64,000 bases of DNA, taken from assembly GCA_036362985.1 (NCBI GenBank), contig JAYGXS010000003.1, positions 49,026,941 through 49,090,940 on the forward strand, in the 5' to 3' direction. This DNA is from Ligula intestinalis. Taxonomy: Eukaryota; Platyhelminthes; Cestoda; Diphyllobothriidea; Diphyllobothriidae. Positions 58,601 through 64,000 of the stretch are shown here, in pieces (positions within the stretch are counted from its first letter, which is position 1; the number at the start of each line of letters is the position of its first letter). A program made the position numbers and the translations under genes. Under the pieces are notes generated by a model. It was not told the DNA's origin, searched no databases, and saw only the letters and a list, made by a program, of their open reading frames with translations.

Positions 58601-61600
58601 TGTAGGACTTGTAGTTATATTTTGTCATTCGAGTTTGCCCCATGTTCTGGCTAGCTTGGCCTCATTTTACTTAATTAATAAAGAAGTAATCTTTCCTTCT
58701 TACCACATTACTGAGCTTGTCAGTACAGCCCCTGTTTACGATAGATTTCGTTCCTTTCTCCTAATGTAACAGCAGAATAAACACGACACCTTTACTTCAG
58801 ACACCCTGTCATTTGCATCCATTTTTGTACAATCATTTCAGACACCGTGTCCTAGGACTCTCCGCCCGTATTGATGCAGTCGGTACGGTGCGTTGGGAAC
58901 TGGCTCTCTGTCTGCTTGTGACTTGGGCCATTGTATTTCTTTGCATTTTCCAGGGCATTCATGAATCCAGCAAGGTAGGTTCAATCCTGTCTACCATGGT
59001 GTTCCCCATTCCTTTTATTTCAAAGAACGCAGAAATGCAAAGTATTTTTTTGCTTGGCTTTTTACTCCAGATACTCTACTTCACCGCACCCTGCCCTATT
59101 ATTCTGATGCTCATTCTGCTGATTCGAACTGCAATGTTGGAAGGTGCTTCAATGGGGATGATTTTCTACCTTAAGCCAGATTGGAGTCACCTTACTTCAT
59201 TAGAAGTAAGTATTGACAAAGTTTTATATAACCAATGCAAGTAGAAAAAACGAGTTATGGGAAGTAGTTGAAAAGGTGTTTAGAAGATCGTTAAAACAAG
59301 GGATTTATTCAGCGGACGTTTTGAATTCACGCTTAAACCCACCAGCAGAGACGGCATCAGGTAAGTGTTATACACGATTATAGTTCGACCGCCAATTTCG
59401 ACGAAGTTTAACGTGACAGTGACTTGCGCTGCTTCTGTCTCATCCGCTATTCCACTCCCCCAACGGTGCCCGTTACCAAGACGGAGTCAAAAAACGGGTA
59501 ATAGAGGAGGTCGCAGGTTACTGGCGCAGCGTGAATCTACACACACTCGAACCACCATCTTTCCCTTGTTGGGCATTTCTTGTGCAAAAGCAACCCAAAT
59601 AACGCCTGTCGTACCCTGATCTGCTCCTACCCCTGTGTTGGTCCGGCACACCTATCACCTGACCCGTTTAGGGGGCACGTGTAATACACACATACCCACG
59701 TAGTTGCAGTATGTAAAGGATACAGTCACTATCTTCCTGCAGACCAATGATAATTAACAGTTAGCTTATGAACAAAGTTGACCACCCTTTGGTGCGCTAA
59801 TGGTCAGACGACCAGCACGCAAGTCATTAGCCCTAAAACTGTTTTCCCTCCTCCCTCCTGTTGGATGTATGAGTCACACTCAGACCATACACAACCATGG
59901 AGGAAGGGAGCTAGTGACAAGACGACCCACTGCCACGGCGAGTAACATCTATAGTCATCTGCCAGATCTGTTGGAATTGCAGTCAAAGCAACTACGTCGG
60001 AAAATCTGTAAGACTGCTCTGGGTGCGGCAGCAGTGCGCAGAGGAGTGACAATCGCGTGAGGCTCCCTTTGCTTGACTCATGCTTTACGGGTTCCCACTT
60101 TTACCAACAAGTGCACGGACCGTCCGAACCCGTATTCGGTGTTGAGATTTAGTTAAGCCAAAACAATAAGTCACTCGCGGAGCGCGTATGCGAAGACGGT
60201 TTATAACGCCACTGTCGGCGAGCTGGATAGCCACGCCAACATAATGACAACATCCAGCATAAATGATGCAAATTCAGCGCTTAAGGAGTCGAATGCGGGC
60301 CCTCAAGCCATTAGTGCATCTGGGGGAAGCATCCTCGACGAAGGGGGAGTCGTCAATTGCCAAAGGTATGCAATAGCATAAAAAATGGCCTCCTTAATAC
60401 TGCAGCTCCCTGTTTGCAAATTGCTCGCATCGGATGCTGTCCCTGTTAATGCATTCCAACGTGAATCGGGATAAAGTTTTTGCTCCAGCGATTGCGTCTA
60501 CTTTCTCTTAACATTTTACACCCTGCTGGACGGATCGAAAAGGGATATATGGTCCACACCTAACCTACACTTATCCAAATCCTTACGTTCCGAGCCTCCT
60601 TATCTTTTCAATTGAAAATGGATTGCATTAAAAGTTATTTACTATGAAGATATTCTCTGCGAAACACTACTTCGTTTCTTGCGCTAAACAGCGGTTGGCT
60701 TCTTATGCTTCTGCATTTCTCTTCCAAAGGTTTGGTCAGATGCTGGAACTCAAATATTTTTCAGCTATTCTATTAGCGTGGGAACCCTGACCGCACTTGG
60801 CAGTTATAACGACTTTCATCACAATTCATTCAGGTGAGTTTGCGCTGTAAACGTTCAGGTAAATTGTACTGATGAGGCGTGCCAGGTCTTTATTTTCGCA
60901 GTCCATTTTCTTACCTCGCCCAAGTGGGCAAAAGCTTTAGTGCCACGCGAAGAAAAACACAAGTTTTTTCTGTGATTTCCACCTTTAAGTGAAATTCCAA
61001 AAATGCCTTGCAAGGGACAGGGCCATCAAGTGGCATATTGAAGCGAGGATCTGCACACTTTCAAATACCCAGTGCCTTGAACATCCGGTCCTTCTACAAG
61101 CTGTTACCATCATTTACATAGTCAACTGCATTGGCTTTTTTAAAGTTTGCACTTACAGGATCAAAGTGGGGAAAATGTAATACATCCGTATTAGCCAAGT
61201 TGGAATCAAATATTCAAACCTAATCATTATCGGTTTTTAACTGTTCCGAGGCATTTCAAAAATTGCTTGCCCTTCTTTGAAGATCATAGGAGGTCATAAC
61301 CTGTACGGTTGGAATTATTTTAGGGAGTTCAAGGTGACCGGAACACTAGACGCAGTCTAAACCCTCTGAGAACCTCGCTCGCAGTCAACGTAGAGGTAGC
61401 GATTCCACGGGTTGATGGCAACCTGGACATAGAAGTCAAATCTGCAAATGTTTAAATGCTATTTTGCAACTTCCAGGCATTCCCTTAAAAGCTAAAAATT
61501 TTCCATTTTGCTTTATTCCTATGGCAAGATTTTTTCCATTTGAACTATAAATTTTGTCACTGTAATTTAGCTTCAGGCTTAACGCTCATTACGAGCATAA

Positions 61601-63408
61601 GTACCAATGGACACTTTTGTGCTCTACCTACCGATCAGAATTCTGGCTTCGGAAAAGACTTATTAACAGTAATACAAAGCATTACATTAATGAAAGTTTA
61701 CTTGTACCCACCGCAGAACCGCATAACTTTTCGATGTTAATTTCTTCTGCTTTGGATCTTATACTCATGGAATTTACAGACACGTTCACGGGCTGTGCCA
61801 CAACTAGCCCGCTTTCCCCGGAAACATTCTCGTTTACCAATGCTATCCTTTATAATTAGCAAGTAAACGTAGTCGGCTCCCAATCAATATATGAAAAGTT
61901 ACGTTTTAGAAGTAGAAATACCAAAAGTATGCTAATACTGCACGCTTTGTCAATGCAAGCGAACATGTGAGTCCCAGGAAGTAAGTTATAAGAAAAAGAT
62001 GTGATCGCTGAGAAAAGACTTCTATTTGCCTGACGTTTCGTAATCCGTCGCGAATCCATCATCAAAGACAATAGCAGAAACGGCTAATTCGTTCACAGAA
62101 AGTTGCACGGACCCACAATCTATGAATAAGGGCAAAAACTTACCCAATCCACATTCGGTGCTAAGACTCAAGTTGGCCAAAGCAAGTCACCATTTGGGGA
62201 AGACACAGACCAACGCGTCGTATAACGCCAGCGTCAGGGAACCAGATGGCCGAGCACTTATCACGTCCAATTCCACCACGTGTGATGAAAGTTCAGCAGG
62301 TCACGACCATCAAGAAATTAGCGCACAAGCGGACAACTATCATCGATAGGGGGAAGCCGTTAATTGTCATAATTGTGCAGTAGCATAGACACTGTATCCT
62401 GTAAGTATTGCAACCCCTGTATATGAAGTCCCCATTTCTGATTTTGTATCTGATGACGGATCCACAACGAATTTAAAAACTTCAAGCCGATTTAATTCTT
62501 CTCCCAGCGATCACATCAACTCCTTCCCAATGCATAATTTATTTGATGCATAAACGTTATCGTCTGTTCAACGGCCGCATCTTGGCGGTGCAAAACATCA
62601 ATAATGAATGAGAAACTGTAACGATTTGAATTCGTACGGAAAAAAATCAGTGCAAAAACAGAGCATATTACCGCGTAGACTAAGGAATAACCTTTGCAAC
62701 TTAAAGCACCCCATCACAAGTAAAATTGGGGGAAAATCTTTAAAGCATAAAAGGGGTGGATAGCTTTGCCTGTTATCATGGATGACAAATTTTGCTTGCA
62801 AATGACTAATTCCTCGACAAATTAAGTTTCTTCCCAGAAGCTGCACAGGAATAAACCGCTTCATAAGACTTCGCTTTTGAGCGATGGTAACCGATCTTGG
62901 CAAAACGATATGCCGAAAGTGCAGCAGCAGTGAACTAATGATTTCTACTAGAAAGTTTTTGAAAATATTTTTAACAGGCACTTCCAGAATTGAGTCACTG
63001 ATCGTCGGTCTGATTCTCCTTCCAATAGGTGTAGCCCTTTTCGGTTGCTGCTGCATACTCTTAAGACAGTCTCCTGCAAGAGCTCAAAAGTTCACTATGC
63101 TTGGGGTTGTTGACCAAACTTCTTTTTATACGTCATTAACACTCTTTGCATGCCGCCGTTTATGCCTCAGGGATACGGGAATATTTGCCGTCCTGAACAC
63201 ATGTGTCAGTTTCATTGCTGGCTGCATTATCTTTACTACGTTGGGCTACATGTCTGAGACCTCTGGAATCCCAATAGCTCGGGTCGCCGAAGCGGGACCC
63301 GGACTAGCCTTCGTTGCTTATCCCAAGGCGCTCTCAACGATGCCTCTGAGCCCCCTGTGGTCCGTGCTCTTCTTCTTGATACTTCTGCTGCTTGGGCTTG
63401 ACAGCCAG
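49436..63408 (+). CDS. SLC6 family Na+/Cl- dependent transporter (partial, 7 exons)
   Basis: A plasma-membrane symporter that moves a small amino-acid-like solute with Na+ and Cl-. Seven exons (49436-49607, 53164-53295, 56328-56550, 58842-58974, 59071-59205, 60730-60833, 63171-63408) join in matching phase with GT-AG introns and encode the N-terminus to membrane segment 8. Segments 9-12 are off the right edge. GNVWRFP in segment 1, two extracellular cysteines and an NSS glycosylation site in the loop after segment 3, and SYN in segment 6 are all family hallmarks. Gly rather than Asp in IGFSIGFGN excludes monoamine carriers. The Phe before it and LGLDSQ in segment 8 favour the creatine/taurine/betaine branch, creatine-like being my first guess. 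Confidence 0.93.
50545..50551 (+). repeat. Left target duplication of hairpin element
   Basis: GGCATCT here and at 50724-50730. At seven bases it is shorter than the 12-bp duplications of related elements, but its position at both ends is exact. Confidence 0.55.
50552..50723 (+). mobile_element. PLE-derived hairpin element in intron 1
   Basis: A 172-bp unit that is almost a perfect palindrome. GAAGAAGAAGACTCGATCGC leads into the minus-oriented arm, which meets the plus-oriented arm directly at the GATATCCGTCGCGGATAT centre, so no CTGATGA remains. The tail (CAATTGCTTCCTGGGACACG ... TTGCTTGTATTG) is at the right. A second copy of the right half lies after the gap at 51969. Confidence 0.75.
50602..51568 (+). 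repeat. Duplicated intron block, copy A
   Basis: Nearly identical by eye (roughly 97 percent) to 51969-52940, with small substitutions and a few single-base indels. Copy A stops exactly at the gap edge in GCGGCATAATTTG, whereas copy B continues into unique sequence. Confidence 0.9.
51569..51968. other. Assembly gap, 400 N
   Basis: Exactly 400 N between the two copies of the duplicated block. Frames that appear to run through it are artefacts. Confidence 0.98.
51969..52940 (+). repeat. Duplicated intron block, copy B
   Basis: Begins inside the arm of the hairpin element (TTCGATATCCGTCGCGG) and runs through the same sequence as copy A, offset by 1367 bases at the left end and 1372 at the right. 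Confidence 0.9.
53164..53295 (+). CDS. SLC6 exon 2 (TM1 end, TM2)
   Basis: Completes [11 protein letters not shown] and encodes segment 2, with [13 protein letters not shown] as core, ending at [11 protein letters not shown]. The Gln of GQ is a conserved part of the ion site region. The acceptor is GTCAAG|GTGCAT, the donor AAGG|GTATGT, and the phase is 1 at both ends. Length and position match the usual second coding exon in this family. Confidence 0.92.
53880..54870. repeat. Long inverted repeat in intron 2
   Basis: Arms of about 350 bases (about 53880-54250 and 54510-54870) are reverse complements at high identity, around an AT-rich spacer of about 260 bases. For example GGATGCGGATCTTTAAACAG at about 54006 matches CTGTTTAAAGATCCGCATCC at about 54708. 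A piece of similar sequence also occurs at 33540-33830, so it may be a foldback or MITE-like element. No target duplication was identified. Confidence 0.8.
54890..55075 (+). repeat. tRNA-like SINE, copy 4 (intron 2)
   Basis: Head GACCCAAGTGGGATTAAATTC, ATGTAGCTCAGCTGAC (A box), TGTACCAAAGCC at the anticodon arm, GATCCCATTAGGG (B-box region), then TAATTTGTTCACG. It lies in sense orientation to the transporter gene and follows the other copies in order. Confidence 0.65.
56328..56550 (+). CDS. SLC6 exon 3 (TM3 and extracellular loop 2)
   Basis: Encodes [20 protein letters not shown] (segment 3) and [13 protein letters not shown]. The large extracellular loop follows, with the two conserved cysteines ([12 protein letters not shown]), an NSS N-glycosylation sequon, and the start of the EYWE motif. 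The acceptor is CTCCAAG|GTGTG, the donor GGGA|GTATGT (phase 2). The Glu codon is completed by the next exon. Confidence 0.93.
56725..57704 (-). mobile_element. PLE unit with inverted arms in intron 3
   Basis: The left arm (56725-56812, minus-oriented, CTGGCGA in place of CTGATGA) and right arm (57590-57680, plus-oriented, ATGATGA) enclose a minus-strand GIY-YIG frame. The tail at the right (GCTTCCTGGGGCTCGCCTGT) matches the family. The element lies antisense to the transporter. No clear target duplication was found. Confidence 0.8.
57041..57553 (-). pseudogene. PLE GIY-YIG endonuclease fragment
   Basis: A 170-codon frame. [20 protein letters not shown] starts the core, but the YIG motif reads YVR (70-72), losing the glycine; TQIAEH follows. 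The C-terminal tail ([30 protein letters not shown]) matches the element at 8146-8811, confirming the same PLE lineage. It has no polymerase part. Confidence 0.8.
58203..58250 (+). repeat. GTA/GCA microsatellite
   Basis: Repeated GTA and GCA triplets, imperfect. Confidence 0.75.
58842..58974 (+). CDS. SLC6 exon 4 (TM4)
   Basis: Completes the Glu codon, then [20 protein letters not shown] and segment 4 ([20 protein letters not shown]), ending ESSK in phase 0. The acceptor is CATTTCAG|ACACC, the donor CAAG|GTAGGT. The residues match the RVLGLS and [10 protein letters not shown] words of GABA/betaine-branch transporters. Confidence 0.92.
58975..59070 (+). other. SLC6 intron 4 (96 bp)
   Basis: The only short intron of the gene. 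It is open in the exon frame throughout, but removing it joins SSK to ILYFTA, which fits the family (SxGKxxYFTA). Confidence 0.85.
59071..59205 (+). CDS. SLC6 exon 5 (TM5)
   Basis: 135 bases, 45 codons in phase 0: [19 protein letters not shown] (segment 5), then [15 protein letters not shown] and SHLTSLE. The acceptor is TTTACTCCAG, the donor AGAA|GTAAGT. FYLKPDW is a widely conserved word of the family. Confidence 0.93.
59206..60729 (+). other. SLC6 intron 5
   Basis: 1524 bp, mostly the degenerate PLE unit at 59232-60515. The acceptor is CTCTTCCAAAG, ending at 60729. Confidence 0.85.
59232..60515 (+). mobile_element. Degenerate PLE unit in intron 5
   Basis: Begins with the family tail CCAATGCAAGTAG 27 bases after exon 5, then a minus-oriented arm (GGGATTTATTCAGCGGACGT). 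A decayed plus-strand PLE 3' coding end follows (about 59900-60350; word [11 protein letters not shown] after a frameshifted GIY-YIG), and remains of a plus-oriented arm (GCTCCAGCGATTGCGTCTAC). It is much older in appearance than the copy in intron 3. Confidence 0.6.
60730..60833 (+). CDS. SLC6 exon 6 (TM6)
   Basis: Encodes [20 protein letters not shown] and [14 protein letters not shown]. The Ser of FFS and the Asn of SYN contribute to the Cl- and Na+ sites in this family. 104 bases, phase 0 in and phase 2 out. The donor is TTCAG|GTGAGT. The last codon (Arg) is completed in exon 7. Confidence 0.93.
60834..63170 (+). other. SLC6 intron 6
   Basis: 2337 bp with the PLE unit at 61951-62525. No other content is recognised in 60834-61950 or 62526-63170. 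The acceptor is TTTATGCCTCAG, ending at 63170. Confidence 0.85.
61951..62525 (+). mobile_element. PLE unit with inverted arms in intron 6
   Basis: Family tail CAATGCAAGCGAACATG, then a minus-oriented arm (TTGATGA, then TACGAAACGTC on the minus strand). A plus-strand frame (62122-62349) with [20 protein letters not shown] and [12 protein letters not shown] aligns with the C-terminal tail of the PLE at 57041-57553. A decayed right arm with CTGATGACGG at 62451 follows. Only the last part of the PLE protein is kept. Confidence 0.7.
63171..63408 (+). CDS. SLC6 exon 7 (TM7 and TM8)
   Basis: Completes Arg, then [20 protein letters not shown] (segment 7, with Asn and Ser in the positions that bind Cl- in relatives) and [12 protein letters not shown]. 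The conserved [17 protein letters not shown] follows, then segment 8 ending in LLLGLDSQ. The acceptor is GCCTCAG|GGATAC, the donor CCAG|GTTAGT in phase 0. The next residue in the family is Phe, so the following exon lies off the window. Confidence 0.93.
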
Positions 63409-64000
63409 GTTAGTTTCTGACAGAAAAGGTCACCTCTTTTACTTTCTATTACATAGGCTGAAAGCCGCATCGAGTAGCAAACATAGACATATACGTTTAA
63501 AATAGCGTCTATTAGAAAGCTGGTTCCTTTAAAACTTAACCACAAGATGGCCCAAGTACTTCGAACCATAAATAGTTGATTGCATTTCTCTTAAAACATG
63601 CACGTGGCGGTGGGTCCCAAAAGCCACACTTGAGGCGGCCAGGCGCATATGTTCCCAACGCAAACAAGTTGGAGTTTGTTGGTTGTTTGAAGACAAAAAA
63701 CGGTAAGAATGGATTAGATGACCCCTAATATGAGACTAAGAAACAACTGCAACAAAGTTGTCATTGCACCAATTTCCAGGTCAAATGGGTTTAAGTTTAG
63801 TAAGTTGAAGCATGTTTTCCCAGGTGCAAATTTGAAGATTGCGTATGCAGCAGAATTAATTAAAACCATAAATTTCGTGAGTGCTCATCAGCTGCATCCT
63901 CTCGCTGCATAAATTGGGTAACGAATGAGAAGATATAAAAAATTGAATTCGTACAGATGAGGTCATACGAACAGGTTAGGAAGGTCAATTAGTATACTGG
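63409..64000 (+). other. SLC6 intron 7 (runs off window)
   Basis: No further exon of the transporter is visible before the right edge. Short frames are not similar to segment 9. Confidence 0.75.

Larger units (their letters stand above)
56551..58841 (+). other. SLC6 intron 3
   Basis: 2291 bp. It contains the PLE unit at 56725-57704 and a GTA/GCA-rich microsatellite at 58203-58250. The acceptor is AATCATTTCAG. Confidence 0.85.

Noticed and set aside
58975..59070. Reading exons 4 and 5 as one exon
   Set aside because: The frame is open, but the 96 bases add residues that do not fit the family, and good GT-AG sites at both ends restore the SSK-YFTA alignment.
1..64000. CRISPR arrays, operons or bacterial genes
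   Set aside because: Nothing in the window has regularly spaced repeats or prokaryotic gene layout. The spliced gene and retroelements show an animal genome.

Overview
The window is animal nuclear DNA, most likely from a flatworm (tapeworm or fluke). The evidence is one multi-exon SLC6 transporter gene with GT-AG introns, a dense load of non-LTR (CR1-like and RTE-like) and Penelope-like (PLE) retroelements, and short interspersed elements with tRNA-like and hammerhead-ribozyme-like parts, a mix known from platyhelminths. The species cannot be fixed from sequence alone. Two assembly gaps are present (100 N at 32230-32329 and 400 N at 51569-51968).

From 1 to about 49 kb I see no intact host gene. 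This part is a mosaic of degenerate repeats: a 269-bp PLE-derived hairpin element with 12-bp target duplications (3185-3453); an RTE-like remnant split by a PLE with its own 12-bp target duplication (6741-9262, insertion 7185-8956); two CR1-like elements (16233-18886 minus, 23490-27085 plus); several PLE fragments (12.6-13.2 kb, 28.8-31.1 kb); and a large PLE with terminal direct repeats that carries a nested non-LTR element (38066-42205). tRNA-like SINE copies lie at 7.5, 20.4, 21.0, 45.3 and 54.9 kb. The tRNA-like unit at 7.5 kb carries a hammerhead-type core, and a second core lies at 19.9 kb. One unassigned open frame (21149-21543), with a splice-acceptor-like start and a nearby AATAAA, could be a terminal exon.

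From 49.4 kb to the right edge lies a plus-strand gene for a sodium- and chloride-dependent SLC6 transporter. Seven exons encode the N-terminus through membrane segment 8. The remaining exons lie beyond the window. All exon junctions agree in phase. Residues point to the GABA/taurine/betaine/creatine branch, with some features like creatine transporters. Its introns are full of repeats: a duplicated block around the 400-N gap (intron 1), a long inverted repeat and a SINE (intron 2), and PLE-derived units with inverted arms (introns 3, 5 and 6).

The most interesting theme is a family of PLE-derived units. Each has inverted arms around a hammerhead-like motif (CTGATGA ... GAAACGTC) and a conserved tail starting near CCAATGCAAGC. 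They range from bare hairpins of about 170-270 bp to copies holding the PLE 3' coding end. At least three insertions show target site duplications.
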